The notes beneath the pieces were generated by a model. The model saw nothing but the letters and a program-made list of their open reading frames with translations. It had not been told where the DNA came from and ran no database searches. The position numbers and the translations under genes are program-made. Below, in pieces: positions 14,866 through 24,252 of a stretch of 64,000 nucleotides of DNA (position 1 is the stretch's first letter; each line of letters opens with the position of its first letter). Source of the stretch: Allobosea sp. BK604. GTDB taxonomy: Bacteria > Pseudomonadota > Alphaproteobacteria > Rhizobiales > Beijerinckiaceae. The stretch lies in contig NZ_SLZF01000009.1 in the NCBI RefSeq assembly GCF_004341515.1, forward strand, positions 186,001-250,000, read 5' to 3'.

Positions 14866-16974
14866 TCAGTTCCCGAGCTCGATGACGATGTTGTTCCAGC
14901 GGTCAACGGTCGCCGTCGCCCCCGGTGGAATGACACAGGTTGAATCATATTCCTCGATGATGAGCGGGCCGGCGCTGGCGACGCCGAGAAGGTCCGCGCG
15001 GCGCAGAACCGGTGTCGTCCACAAGCCCGGACCGGGGCCGAAATAGACCTCCCTGGTCACCGGCGCGCCGGAGCCGGCCTCGCCTCCCGGCAGCGTGCGC
15101 GCGCCCTGGTCCGGCGAGCGCACGCTGGCAATGACCCGGATGCTGACGAGCCCGACCGGCTCCGCCCGCGACATATGCGAATAGCTCCGCAGATGCTCCT
15201 GGTGATACGCCTCGTCGATCTCGGCCATCACCAGCGGCCGTCCTGCTGCGACCGGAACCGAGAGCTCGTAGGCCTGGCCGACATAGCGCAGATCGGCGAA
15301 GCGCCGGACTTCGATTTCGGCCTCGGCGAAACCTTCTGCGGTCAGCGTCTCGACCGCCTGGCGCGCCAGCGCGCGGTAGCCGGCGTCGAGCTCCAGCGGG
15401 TCGATCTCGGCCGTGCGACCCGGAAACGATCGGACCAGTTCATGCTCGTGATCCGCTACCAGCAGCCCATAGGCGCTGAGCACGCCGGAATTCGGTGGAA
15501 TGAGGACGCGCGACATCGACAATTCGCGGGCGATCATCGCGGCGACGATCGGGCCGTTGCCACCGAACCCGATCAGCGTGTAGTCGCGCGGATCGCGACC
15601 ACGATAGGTCGAGACGGATTTGACGGCGCGCACCATGTTGGCGATCGCGACCGTGACCGCGCCATGGGCAGCGTCCCTAACCGGCTTCTCCAGCCTGTCC
15701 GCGATCTGGCTTTGCAGGGCCGCGAACGACTTCTCGGCCTGGAGGCCGAGCGCGCCGCCGACGAGGAAGCGCGGATTGATGTAGCCCAGAGCCAGGAAGG
15801 CGTCGGTCAGCGTGGCGACGGTGCCACCCTTCCCGTAGCAGACCGGGCCCGGCGCCGCGCCGGCACTGTCGGGGCCGACTTTCAGCACTCCGCCCTTGTC
15901 GAACCAGATCTTGCTGCCGCCGCCGGCACCGATCTCGGAGACGTCGATGAAGGGTAGCTTGATCGCGTAGCCGGCGCCCTTGACCAGCTTGCTCGACAGG
16001 TTGATGCCCGCGCCGACCTCGAATTCGCTGGTCTTGGCCGGCTCGGCATTCTCCACGATGGCGGTCTTGGCGGTGGTGCCGCCCATGTCGAAGGTGATGA
16101 TATTGGGCAGGTCGAGGCGCCTGGCCGTTCTGGCGGCCGCGATCACCCCTGCCGCCGGACCGGATTCGACAAGATAGGCCGATTTGTTCATCGCCGAGCG
16201 GAGGCTCATCTGCCCGCCGCCCGAGGTCATGACATGCAACGACCGGCCGGCGCCGAGAGCCCCGAGCCGCTGCTCCAGCCGCTGCAGGTACTGGCGCATG
16301 ACGGGGCCGAGATAGGCATTCACCACGGTCGTGCTGGTGCGCTCGTATTCCCGGATCTCCGGCAGGATCTCGTGCGAGCAGGTGACGAAGACGTCATCGG
16401 CAAAGACCGTTTCAACGATCTCCCGGATGCGCTTCTCATGGACCGGGTTGGCATATGAATGGAGCAGGCAGACCGCGACGGCCTTGACCCCGGCCCGCTT
16501 CAGCCGCATCGCCGCACGCTCGACCGAGGCTTCGTCCAGCGGTACCCGGACCTCGCCGCCCGGCCCCAGCCGCTCCAGCACCTCGAGCCGCAACTGCCGC
16601 GGCACGAGCGGCTCCGGCTTGACATAGTCGAGGTTGTAGAGCTCGGGCACGCGCACCCGCCGGAACTCGAGAATGTCGCGAAAGCCGGCCGTGGTGATCA
16701 GCCCGGTGAGCGCGCCCTTGCCTTCCAGCACGGCGTTCGTCGCCATCGTGGTCGCATGGACCACGACATCGACCTCCTCAGGCAGGATCGCGTTCTCCCG
16801 CAGCAGTTCAGCCAGCCCTTCCGAGCTTCCAAGGCTGAAATCATCGGGCGTCGAGGCGACCTTCCTGACCAGGACGCCGCCATCGCCGCAGGTCGCGACG
16901 ACGTCGGTGAAGGTCCCGCCGATATCGATCCCGACACGGAACGATCTTGCGGTGGATCTTGCATCTATAGCCAT
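14866..16974 (-). CDS. hyuA: Hydantoinase/oxoprolinase subunit A
   Basis: A 702-residue HyuA with an actin/HSP70-like ATPase fold. The phosphate-binding motif V-G-I-D-I-G-G-T-F-T-D-V-V lies near residue 15, a second F-D-M-G-G-T-T-A-K-T motif near 295, and L-I-G-F-G-G-N-G-P in the C-terminal half. Subunit A uses ATP to activate the ring amide that subunit B hydrolyses. It is the first gene of the hyuAB pair, 116 bases downstream of a LysR gene on the same strand, so a three-gene transcript is possible. Confidence 0.92.
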   Translation of the reverse strand: MAIDARSTARSFRVGIDIGGTFTDVVATCGDGGVLVRKVASTPDDFSLGSSEGLAELLRENAILPEEVDVVVHATTMATNAVLEGKGALTGLITTAGFRDILEFRRVRVPELYNLDYVKPEPLVPRQLRLEVLERLGPGGEVRVPLDEASVERAAMRLKRAGVKAVAVCLLHSYANPVHEKRIREIVETVFADDVFVTCSHEILPEIREYERTSTTVVNAYLGPVMRQYLQRLEQRLGALGAGRSLHVMTSGGGQMSLRSAMNKSAYLVESGPAAGVIAAARTARRLDLPNIITFDMGGTTAKTAIVENAEPAKTSEFEVGAGINLSSKLVKGAGYAIKLPFIDVSEIGAGGGSKIWFDKGGVLKVGPDSAGAAPGPVCYGKGGTVATLTDAFLALGYINPRFLVGGALGLQAEKSFAALQSQIADRLEKPVRDAAHGAVTVAIANMVRAVKSVSTYRGRDPRDYTLIGFGGNGPIVAAMIARELSMSRVLIPPNSGVLSAYGLLVADHEHELVRSFPGRTAEIDPLELDAGYRALARQAVETLTAEGFAEAEIEVRRFADLRYVGQAYELSVPVAAGRPLVMAEIDEAYHQEHLRSYSHMSRAEPVGLVSIRVIASVRSPDQGARTLPGGEAGSGAPVTREVYFGPGPGLWTTPVLRRADLLGVASAGPLIIEEYDSTCVIPPGATATVDRWNNIVIELGN

Positions 16975-17090
16975 TCGGCGAAGTCCGGATCATGCTGGCC
17001 ACGGCAGGAGGCTCGTGGAGGATCGGCACTCTCGCGTCCGGTGGCCATTCCGGTCCAATTTTCGTTTTGGATTCGCCTGATAGATTTTTT

Positions 17091-18038
17091 TTATGCGCTG
17101 TCGAAGCCTTGGAGATAATTTCTCGCTACCTCCATGGCGAGGTCGCTGACGACACGCGCCAGCGGAACCTCTGTTTCCCTGGGAAAGCTGATGTAGAAAT
17201 CCAGCATCGGCAGCTCCGCATCGATCTCCAGCGGCCGGAGCCGGCCGTCGCGGAGCTCGTTCTGCACAACCGCCGGCGGCAGCACGCAGGTCCCGATGCC
17301 GTCGAGCGCCATGCGCACGATCCCGGCGATCGCGGAGCTGCCGAACATGCGTGCGCTGGTGAAGCCGTGCTGGTCGAGCAGAGAGCGGATGGCGACATAG
17401 GCCGGCGAGCCGCGCCGGGAGGTGACGATCGGAAACGCCGCGAGCGCCGGGAAGCCGGGCTTGCGCGGCAGGTCCGCCAGGGCCTCGCCCGCCATCCAGG
17501 CCAGGGGGAAGCAGCACAGCAGCTCCGATCTCAGCCTCGGATCGGAACAGGGCCCGTGGGTCATCGCCAGGTCGAGCCGCTCGGCGGACAGCGCATCGCG
17601 CAGGTTGGGGCTGGAATCGACTTCGATGTCGAGGGTGAGCGAGGGATAGTCGAGCGCGATCCGTTCGACCAGGAGCGCCAGCCAGGTATGGACGATGGTC
17701 TCGGGCACCCCGATCCTGAGCACGCCCCGATGGGTGGCGGCGCCGCCGACCGTATGCACCATCTCCTCGCGCAAGGCGAGGATGCGCTCGGCATAATGCA
17801 TCAGTTCGAGACCGGATGCCGTGAGGACGCCGCGGCGCGGACGGTTCTCGAACAGCCGCACGTCAAGATCGCGCTCGAGCAGCGCGATGCGGGCGGAGAT
17901 CGCCGGCTGTGTCGTGTTGAGATGCTCTGCGGCCAGCCGGAAACCGCCCAGCCGGGCGACCCAAAGGAAGGTCTCCAGATTGCGAAGGTCGATCAAGCCA
18001 GCTGCTCCAGAAATGCGCGCCCATATGCCGGGCAGCAT
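17091..18038 (-). CDS. LysR family regulator of the hyu/amino-acid import locus
   Basis: About 315 residues: N-terminal helix-turn-helix (L-R-N-L-E-T-F-L-W-V-A-R-L-G-G-F-R-L-A-A, T-Q-P-A-I-S-A-R-I) and a LysR effector domain. I chose the ATG at 18038; a TTG at 17996, just before the conserved L-R-N-L, is an alternative, and the frame stays open to 18206. It is divergent from the ABC importer operon and lies upstream of hyuAB. A perfect 7-bp inverted repeat with an ATC-N9-GAT core in the gap is a fitting LysR box, so it may control both sides of the locus. Confidence 0.88.
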   Translation of the reverse strand: MLPGIWARISGAAGLIDLRNLETFLWVARLGGFRLAAEHLNTTQPAISARIALLERDLDVRLFENRPRRGVLTASGLELMHYAERILALREEMVHTVGGAATHRGVLRIGVPETIVHTWLALLVERIALDYPSLTLDIEVDSSPNLRDALSAERLDLAMTHGPCSDPRLRSELLCCFPLAWMAGEALADLPRKPGFPALAAFPIVTSRRGSPAYVAIRSLLDQHGFTSARMFGSSAIAGIVRMALDGIGTCVLPPAVVQNELRDGRLRPLEIDAELPMLDFYISFPRETEVPLARVVSDLAMEVARNYLQGFDSA

Positions 18039-18058
18039 GATAAAAAAAACTGATGCCG

Positions 18059-18079
18059 CCAATCCAAATTGAGGATTGG
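18059..18079. promoter_or_regulatory. LysR-box inverted repeat in the divergent hyu/ABC promoter region
   Basis: CCAATCC at 18059-18065 and GGATTGG at 18073-18079 form a perfect 7-bp inverted repeat with a 7-base centre. It contains ATC-N9-GAT, a classical LysR-type binding pattern, and lies 21 bases upstream of the regulator's ATG. Confidence 0.55.
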
Positions 18080-18190
18080 ACTTGGCGACCGGCCGCAACC
18101 CATCCTGCGAAACTGGAGCCTCTCGGCACCGTGGTTCACGGACGACAGGACGGGGGATGATCTTCAGTTGGCGGACCGGGAGAGCTTGAA

Positions 18191-19114
18191 ATGAACGTGA
18201 GTCCAATCGTGGCGGCCGGATTGCGCGGCCTGATCTGCCTCAGCCTGCTGCCGGCGGTCATCGCCACGGCGAGCGCCCAGAGCAAGTATGACCGCGTCCT
18301 GCAGAACAAGAGGATCATCGCCGGCGCCCAGGAAGGCACGCCGCCTTTCGGCTATGTCGACGAGAAGGGTGAAGTCGCCGGCTGGGCCGTCGATCTCAGC
18401 AAGGCGCTGCACGCCCTCATCGAGCAGAAGATGGGCGTCAAGCTGGCGCTGGAGTTCCGCAAAGTCACGCCCGAGACCCGCATTCCGCTGATCGTCAACG
18501 GTTCCCTCGACTGGGTCCTGGGTTCGACGGGCAAGACGGTCGAGCGCGAGGAGGTCGTCGATTTCTCGCTCATCAACAACGCAGTCTGCGTGAAGACGCT
18601 GCACCGCAAGTCGATGCCGGTGAACACTGCCAACGATCTGGGTGGCAAACGTCTCGGCGTGACGAATGGCAGCGTCGAACAGAAGCTCCTGGCCGAGATG
18701 GGCCGGACCGGCAAGATTACGCCGCCGCCGCAGATCGTCACCTTCCCGACCCATGCCGTCGGATTCCTGGCGCTCGAGCAGGGCCGCACCGATGCCCATG
18801 TCACCCTCGACGTCGCCTTGAAGGCCTTGCAGATCAAGGCGCAGAACCCGGACGAATGGGCCGTCGATGGCCCGGAACTGATGTGCACGCCGAACGGCAT
18901 CATCCTTCCCCAGAACGACTCGAAGTGGAAGCGCACCGTCGATCACGCGCTGTGCTACTTCATCGCCACCGGCGGCTACGACAAGCTCTGGGCCGAATGG
19001 TTCGGCGAGACCAATCCAAAGGCGGGGTTCTCGCTGCCGATCGCGGAAACGACCAAGATTGTGCTGAGGAACCAGTGCGCCTTCGGCATCGAGGACTGGC
19101 TCGTGAAGAAATAG
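18191..19114 (+). CDS. Amino-acid ABC transporter substrate-binding protein
   Basis: A 307-residue family-3 periplasmic binding protein. A Sec signal peptide occupies about residues 1-30 (ending A-T-A-S-A-Q). The mature part begins with the typical K-R-I-I-A-G-A-Q-E-G-T-P-P-F-G-Y and continues to G-E-V-A-G-W-A-V-D-L and G-S-L-D-W-V-L-G-S-T. It captures a polar amino acid or a related small amide in the periplasm and passes it to the two permeases encoded downstream. It is the first gene of a five-gene operon, divergent from the LysR gene. Confidence 0.9.
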   Translation: MNVSPIVAAGLRGLICLSLLPAVIATASAQSKYDRVLQNKRIIAGAQEGTPPFGYVDEKGEVAGWAVDLSKALHALIEQKMGVKLALEFRKVTPETRIPLIVNGSLDWVLGSTGKTVEREEVVDFSLINNAVCVKTLHRKSMPVNTANDLGGKRLGVTNGSVEQKLLAEMGRTGKITPPPQIVTFPTHAVGFLALEQGRTDAHVTLDVALKALQIKAQNPDEWAVDGPELMCTPNGIILPQNDSKWKRTVDHALCYFIATGGYDKLWAEWFGETNPKAGFSLPIAETTKIVLRNQCAFGIEDWLVKK

Positions 19115-19155
19115 CGGCGAACTGCCGCCCCGCTTCATCAGCCAGGACCCGCACC

Positions 19156-20337
19156 ATGCTCGACCACTACGCCAAGCGCATCGAGAAGCTGCGCTTCTCA
19201 TCCTCCCTGATGTCGATGCGCCGCATCCGCGAATTGCGGGCCAACGGCATCAAGGTCCACGATTTCGGCTCGAAATTCGATACGCCGACGCATATCAAGG
19301 CCGCCGCGGCCCGCTACATGAATTCGCCGCAGGGCTCGCTCTACGCCGATCCGCGCGGCATCCCCGAATTCCGCGCGGCGGTCCAGCGCAAGCTGCTGCG
19401 CGAGAACGGTCTCGCAGTCGATCCGGACACGGAGATCACCGCCACGCCCGGCGGCAAGGCCGGCATCGTCGCAACATTGCTGGCGCTGGTCGATTCCGGC
19501 GACGAGGTCATTCTGGAGGATCCCGGCTGGCTCAGCTTCGAGCCGATGATCCGCATCACCGGCGCCACGCCGGTGCCGGTGCCGCTGCATGAAAGCAACG
19601 GATTCCGGCTCGACGCCGCCGATATCAGGAAGGCGATCACGCCACGCACCAAGGTCATCGTGCTGTGCAGCCCGCACAATCCCACGGGCGCGGTGCTGTC
19701 ACGCGCTGAGCTCGAGGCCATCGCGGGCGTCGCGATCGAGCACGACCTCCATGTGGTGATGGACGAGGCCTACGAGCATTTCCTCTATGACGGCCACGCG
19801 CATGTCAGCATGGCAACGATCGAGGGGATGCGGGCGCGAACGATCACGGTCCAGACCGCCAGCAAGACCTACAACATGTTCGGCTGGCGCGTCGGCTGGG
19901 TGATCGCCCCAGCCGAAATCAGCGAGCGGATCAGGATGATCTCGTCGCACATGTTCACCTGCGTCACCTCCTTCGCCCAGGCCGGCGCGGCTGCCGCGCT
20001 CGACGGCGACCACGTGCAGGGCACGCTCACGCTTCCGGAGATGATGAAGAACTACCAGATCCAGCGGAATGCCCTGGTGGAGGGCCTGCGTGCCATTCCC
20101 GGCGTGACCTGCGTCATGCCGGCAGGGGCCTATTTCGCCTTCCCCAGGATCAGCGGGTTCGGGCGCTCCTCGCAGGATTTCGCCGCGCTTCTTCTCGACA
20201 GGGCCCGGGTCAACGGCCTTCCGGGCTCAGTCTTCGGCCAGCGCGGCGAGGGGCACATCCGCTTCGTCTTCAATGCACCGCTGCCGGAAATCGAGGAAGG
20301 CGTCGCCCATTTGCAGGAGTGCCTGCGGGCGCTCTGA
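19156..20337 (+). CDS. Class I/II pyridoxal-phosphate aminotransferase
   Basis: A 393-residue fold-type I aminotransferase. PLP residues visible include N-P-T-G (about 175-178), D203 in V-M-D-E-A-Y, the Schiff-base lysine K237 in T-A-S-K-T-Y-N-M-F-G-W-R-V-G-W and an Arg near the C-terminus. It resembles aspartate/aromatic-type transaminases. The gene sits inside the transporter operon, 41 bases after the binding-protein gene, so it probably deaminates the imported amino acid or the product of HyuAB. The frame extends upstream to 18856, but that is a shadow of the binding-protein gene; the ATG at 19156 is the reasonable start. Confidence 0.9.
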   Translation: MLDHYAKRIEKLRFSSSLMSMRRIRELRANGIKVHDFGSKFDTPTHIKAAAARYMNSPQGSLYADPRGIPEFRAAVQRKLLRENGLAVDPDTEITATPGGKAGIVATLLALVDSGDEVILEDPGWLSFEPMIRITGATPVPVPLHESNGFRLDAADIRKAITPRTKVIVLCSPHNPTGAVLSRAELEAIAGVAIEHDLHVVMDEAYEHFLYDGHAHVSMATIEGMRARTITVQTASKTYNMFGWRVGWVIAPAEISERIRMISSHMFTCVTSFAQAGAAAALDGDHVQGTLTLPEMMKNYQIQRNALVEGLRAIPGVTCVMPAGAYFAFPRISGFGRSSQDFAALLLDRARVNGLPGSVFGQRGEGHIRFVFNAPLPEIEEGVAHLQECLRAL

Positions 20338-20359
20338 GGGCGAAGGAAACCGATCCGCC

Positions 20360-21085
20360 ATGCAATACGAATTCGACTGGGGGATGCTGCTCAGGTCACC
20401 GTATTTCGGCTGGATCGTCGAGGGCGTGCTCACCACCTTCCATCTCGCCTTGCTGTCATGGGTCCTGGCCCTGACCCTGGGCATCGTCATCGGCATCTTC
20501 CGCGTCACGAACTCGCGGGCGCTGCGCGTGATCGGCACGGCCTATGTCGAGCTCTTTCGGAACATCCCCCTGATCGTGCAGCTTTTCCTTTGGCTCTACG
20601 TCGCACCGCAATTGCTGCCGACGGAGACGCGGCTGTGGTGGAACCGTCTCGACTACGTTCCGTACTGGACCGCCGTCATCGGCATCTCGTTCTACACCGC
20701 CTCGCGCGTCGCCGAGCAGATCCGCTCCGCGATCCTGGCCATCCCGCCGGGCCAGTTCAAGGCGGCGCTTTCGACCGGGCTGACCACGACGCAGACCTAC
20801 CGCTTCGTCATCGTCCCCTATGCGCTGCGCATCATCCTCCCCGCCCTCACCTCCGAGTTCCTGACGATTTTCAAGAACACCGCCCTGGCACTCACGATCG
20901 GCGTGGTCGAGATCACGGCGACGACGCGCAAGATCGAGGCGTGGTCCTTCCGCGGCATCGAGGCCTACACGGTTGCTTCGCTCACCTATGCCGCCACGAC
21001 GATCCTGGTGGTCGTCTTCATGTCCTGGCTCGAGCGGCGCTATTACATCCCCGGCCTGATCCGGCGCGAACGGGAAGCGGCGTGA
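20360..21085 (+). CDS. Amino-acid ABC transporter permease 1
   Basis: A 241-residue inner-membrane permease of the His/Glu/Gln/Arg/opine family. It has about five hydrophobic helices, the family motif Y-V-E-L-F-R-N-I-P-L-I-V-Q-L-F in the first half and the EAA loop around S-T-G-L-T-T-T-Q-T-Y-R-F-V-I-V-P-Y-A, which contacts the ATPase. It forms a heterodimer with the permease encoded next. Its TGA overlaps the next ATG by one base (TGATG). Confidence 0.92.
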   Translation: MQYEFDWGMLLRSPYFGWIVEGVLTTFHLALLSWVLALTLGIVIGIFRVTNSRALRVIGTAYVELFRNIPLIVQLFLWLYVAPQLLPTETRLWWNRLDYVPYWTAVIGISFYTASRVAEQIRSAILAIPPGQFKAALSTGLTTTQTYRFVIVPYALRIILPALTSEFLTIFKNTALALTIGVVEITATTRKIEAWSFRGIEAYTVASLTYAATTILVVVFMSWLERRYYIPGLIRREREAA

Positions 21086-21729
21086 TGGACTGGAAAGTCG
21101 TCGCCGCCAACTATCCGCTGCTGCTGAAGGGGCTCCTGACCAGCCTGCAGCTGACCTTCGTCGCCATCGCCTTCAGCCTGCCGCTGGGCTGTCTCATCGC
21201 GATCGGCAGGCTCAGCCACCGGACCTGGCTCAGCCGCGCCTGCACGGCCTTCGTCAATGTGCTGCGCAGCAATCCGCTGATCCTGATCCTGTTCTGGTTC
21301 TATTTCCTGATCCCGCTGATCACCGGCCAGAGCGTCAACGACCTGACCTCGATCATCATCGCCTTCGTGGTCTTCTTCTCGGTCTATTTCGCGGAGATCG
21401 TCCGCTCGGGCATCCAGTCGGTCGGAAACCGGCAGATCCAGGCGGGCCTTTCCACCGGCCTTACCTACGCCCAGACGATGCGATTCATCGTCCTGCCGCA
21501 GGCGATCCGCGCGATGATGCCGGCGCTCATCACCCAATGCATCGTCGTGTTCCAGGGCACGACCGTGGTCTACGTCATCGGCTACAGCGAACTGCTGCAC
21601 ACCACTTCGATGATCGCGGAACGGACCGTGCGCCCGGTCGAGATGTATCTCGCGGTCGCCGCGATCTACTTCGTGGTCTGCTATTCCGCCTCGCTGCTCG
21701 CGCGGCGCTTTGAGAAGGGACGGGCCTGA
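21085..21729 (+). CDS. Amino-acid ABC transporter permease 2
   Basis: A 214-residue partner permease with the same architecture: V-N-V-L-R-S-N-P-L-I-L-I-L-F in the first half and the EAA loop S-T-G-L-T-Y-A-Q-T-M-R-F-I-V-L-P-Q-A-I-R in the second. It is joined to both neighbours by TGATG overlaps, indicating tight translational coupling. Confidence 0.92.
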   Translation: MDWKVVAANYPLLLKGLLTSLQLTFVAIAFSLPLGCLIAIGRLSHRTWLSRACTAFVNVLRSNPLILILFWFYFLIPLITGQSVNDLTSIIIAFVVFFSVYFAEIVRSGIQSVGNRQIQAGLSTGLTYAQTMRFIVLPQAIRAMMPALITQCIVVFQGTTVVYVIGYSELLHTTSMIAERTVRPVEMYLAVAAIYFVVCYSASLLARRFEKGRA

Positions 21730-22469
21730 TGCCGGATCCGATCGTCAGGGTCGAGGATGTCGGCCTGCGCTTCGACAAGTTCACCGCGCTGGACGGCGTG
21801 TCGCTCTCGGTCGAGACCGGTCAGTGCATCGTCATCTGCGGGCCCAGCGGCTCGGGCAAGAGCACGCTCCTGCGCTGCATCAATGGCCTGGAGCGCTTCC
21901 AGGCCGGCGAGGTCTTCGTCGACGGGGTCCGCGTGCGCGACAACACGGACCTGCCGAAGCTACGGCGCGGGATCGGCATGGTCTTCCAGCATTTCGAGCT
22001 CTACCCGCACATGACCGTTCTCGAGAACATCACGCTCGCACCGATCAGGGCCAAGGGCGTGCCGAGGGCTCAGGCGGAAAAGCTGGCGCGCGACTATCTC
22101 GAACGCGTCGGCATCGCCGACCAGGCGGACAAATACCCCGGCCGGCTCTCCGGCGGCCAGCAGCAGCGCGCCGCAATCGCCAGGGCGCTCGCGCTCGAAC
22201 CCAAGGTCATGCTGTTCGACGAGCCGACCTCCGCTCTCGACCCGGAGATGATCGCCGAAGTGCTCTATGTCATGCGTGATCTCGCGCGCGGCGGCATGAC
22301 GATGCTGGTCGTCACTCACGAGATGGGGTTTGCCCGGGAAGTCGCCGATGAAGTCATCTTCATGGACCGTGGTCGGGTGGTCGAACGCAGCGGTGTGAAG
22401 GAGTTCTTCACCGCCCCCCGTGCGGACCGAACCAAGGAGTTTCTGAACAAGATCCTCGTCAAATTTTAA
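21729..22469 (+). CDS. Amino-acid ABC transporter ATP-binding protein
   Basis: A 246-residue GlnQ/GltL-type ATPase. Walker A is GPSGSGKST (about 37-45), the Q loop V-F-Q-H-F-E-L-Y-P-H, the signature RLSGGQQQR, Walker B V-M-L-F-D-E-P-T-S-A-L-D and the switch His in V-T-H-E-M-G-F. It powers the two permeases encoded upstream and closes the operon. Confidence 0.94.
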   Translation: MPDPIVRVEDVGLRFDKFTALDGVSLSVETGQCIVICGPSGSGKSTLLRCINGLERFQAGEVFVDGVRVRDNTDLPKLRRGIGMVFQHFELYPHMTVLENITLAPIRAKGVPRAQAEKLARDYLERVGIADQADKYPGRLSGGQQQRAAIARALALEPKVMLFDEPTSALDPEMIAEVLYVMRDLARGGMTMLVVTHEMGFAREVADEVIFMDRGRVVERSGVKEFFTAPRADRTKEFLNKILVKF

Positions 22470-22774
22470 GCTGTGGTGACGACGGCCACTCACCCACAAA
22501 AGCCAAGTTTCATTCACGGTCCGACGAGCACTACCTTTCAATCGTACGCTCCGATTGCACTGAACCGTGCGCTGCTTCTATGGCGCCCGCGCTGGTTGCG
22601 CAATTAGCGGAAGTGGGGTCTTCGCCAGGAAGCGGACATTCTGCGCTGTCGGTTGGATGGTAGGTCTCGACCCACAGCCGCCGTGCCAGCCTGCTCAGCT
22701 GTGTTAGCCTCCAGCAGTTTCATGCTGGACGGCGCCAAAGATCATACGCGTGTCACCGGCGATGCCGCTCAACT
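22470..22774. other. Intergenic region with degenerate repeat
   Basis: About 300 bases downstream of the transporter operon, containing repeat copy d (22607-22675). No gene or clear terminator was recognised. Confidence 0.45.
22607..22675. repeat. Degenerate repeat, copy d (long form)
   Basis: Related along about 69 bases to the copy at 12872-12940; the core is CCAGGAAGCGGACATTCTG. Its AGCGGACATT links it to the shorter family members. Confidence 0.5.
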
Positions 22775-22990
22775 TTAGCGTCTCCTGTGGGATCTAAATT
22801 CGTCGATCCCCAACGCGATGATGCTGCCTAGGAACAGAGCGCCTGTAACCAATCCTGCCAGAACGAAAATCGGCTTTACCAATGATCCGAATGCCGACAG
22901 CTCCACAAGAGCAACGTAATCGAGAACAAGAGCGCAGGCGAAAAAGGCGAACAATGCGCCGGTGAGCTTCCCGTGTTGGGATAGAAACAT
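22775..22990 (-). CDS. Small two-helix membrane protein (hypothetical)
   Basis: A 71-residue frame with two hydrophobic helices, about residues 10-30 and 38-60, and a basic C-terminus (R-S-H-R-R-R), which predicts cytoplasmic tails. Composition and length look like a real small membrane protein rather than a random frame. No family was recognised, and neither neighbour offers a functional clue. Confidence 0.5.
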   Translation of the reverse strand: MFLSQHGKLTGALFAFFACALVLDYVALVELSAFGSLVKPIFVLAGLVTGALFLGSIIALGIDEFRSHRRR

Positions 22991-23589
22991 TACCGGCTCC
23001 CACGATTCCCGCTACCACACGGTGGCGATTGCAACGGTTGGACGCCAGCACGTCAAGGGCAAGGTGCAAGCTCCCCAGTGCGATGCGCATAGGCAGCTCG
23101 ACATACCGCCGGTTCCATCGGGCTGACTGTTCGCGTGCTCGGCCAGCTCGATCATCCCTACGCGAGCCGGGTCAGTGAGTGGGGCGTCCTTAAAGCGCCG
23201 GTCATGCTGTTCTGGAACATCGAGAAGAAATAGCGATCCCGTAACGGCGGACTAGAGCATTTTCGAGCAAAGTGGACACCGGTTCGCGTGAAGAAAATGC
23301 GTCAAAACAAATAGATAGAGAATTTTCGCGATTCGGAGAAACGCGGAAATACTCTAGACGGCCTCGACAACGCGGGATTTGCGAGAGAGCAAAACAGTAT
23401 GTGCGCGGCCCACGCTTCCATGTTGACGGGCTGTGGGTTGAGCGACAGCGGCTCACCGCGCCGTATGCCCGTCTGAGAGCGGCGCGACTGCGCCGCTCTT
23501 CATGAAACCGAAGTTCGGGTCACTGCGCCGCGGGTTGCCAGGCAGGGGTCAGCAAGGTCAAGCAAGGCCGCCGGCGAAGAACTGAATCG
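22991..23589. other. Intergenic region with MITE and a possible gene fragment
   Basis: About 600 bases without an intact gene. An open plus-strand frame from about 23090 to a TAG at 23230-23232 ends K-A-P-V-M-L-F-W-N-I-E-K-K and looks like the tail of a lost gene, family unknown. A MITE follows at 23255-23354. Confidence 0.4.
23255..23354 (-). repeat. MITE copy 5
   Basis: A 100-bp copy in minus orientation with TA on both sides (23253-23254 and 23355-23356). Its right terminal repeat has one change (ACTC for GCTC), so it is slightly decayed. Confidence 0.82.
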
Positions 23590-24021
23590 TCAGCCGACCA
23601 ACTCCGCGTCGAGCGAGATTTCGGCGTTCAGGGCCTTGGAGACAGGGCAGCCGGCCTTCGCCTTGCCGGCGAGCTCCGCGAATTGTGCCTGCTCGGCGCC
23701 GGGAACCTTCCCCTTGAGTTTCAGATGAATTGCCGTGATGGCGTAGCCGGCGCTGTCCTTGTCGAGCGTCACCCGCGCGGTCGTCTCCAACAAGTCAGCC
23801 TTGAGCCCGGCCTCACCGAGAATGAGCGAGAGCGCCATCGTAAAGCACGCGGCATGTGCAGCCCCCAGAAGCTCCTCTGGGTTACTGCCCGGCTGCCCTT
23901 CGAACCTGCTGGAAAAGCCATAGGGATACGCCTTCAAGGCACCGCTTTCCGTGGAAATCGCGCCCTTACCATCCTTGATGCCGCCTGACCATATTGCCGA
24001 GCCGGTCCGATTGATCGCCAT
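23590..24021 (-). CDS. osmC: OsmC family peroxiredoxin
   Basis: A 143-residue OsmC that aligns closely with E. coli OsmC: I-W-S-G-G-I-K-D-G-K-G, S-T-E-S-G, P-Y-G-F-S-S-R-F-E-G, N-P-E-E-L-L-G-A-A-H-A-A-C-F-T-M-A-L-S and A-G-C-P-V-S-K-A-L. The peroxidatic C59 and resolving C125 are both present. It detoxifies organic hydroperoxides as a cytosolic dimer. I chose the ATG at 24021 (M-A-I-N) because OsmC proteins start there; the frame is open to 24030. It stands alone between gene-poor stretches. Confidence 0.92.
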   Translation of the reverse strand: MAINRTGSAIWSGGIKDGKGAISTESGALKAYPYGFSSRFEGQPGSNPEELLGAAHAACFTMALSLILGEAGLKADLLETTARVTLDKDSAGYAITAIHLKLKGKVPGAEQAQFAELAGKAKAGCPVSKALNAEISLDAELVG

Positions 24022-24252
24022 CTTCAACACCTTTACCTGTCCGCGGGAGAACTCAGTCTATGCCGCGTTCATCGCCAATCAAGTTCGCCGGGACAGCTGA
24101 CAATCGGACTGAGCGAGCGCCCCTTCCCGTCTCAGTTAGGTGACGACCGATCGGTTTGGATCAATAGCCACCGCCAAATTGGCAGGTGGCAGGGCAAGGT
24201 CATCGGCTCATCGCCCTCGGAGCGAGGCTCGCGTTCCAGCAGCGCTGAGCCC

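Noticed and set aside
17070..17095. A T-run after the LysR stop as a terminator.
   Set aside because: The T-run is on the plus strand, no GC stem precedes it, and the transcript concerned is on the minus strand.
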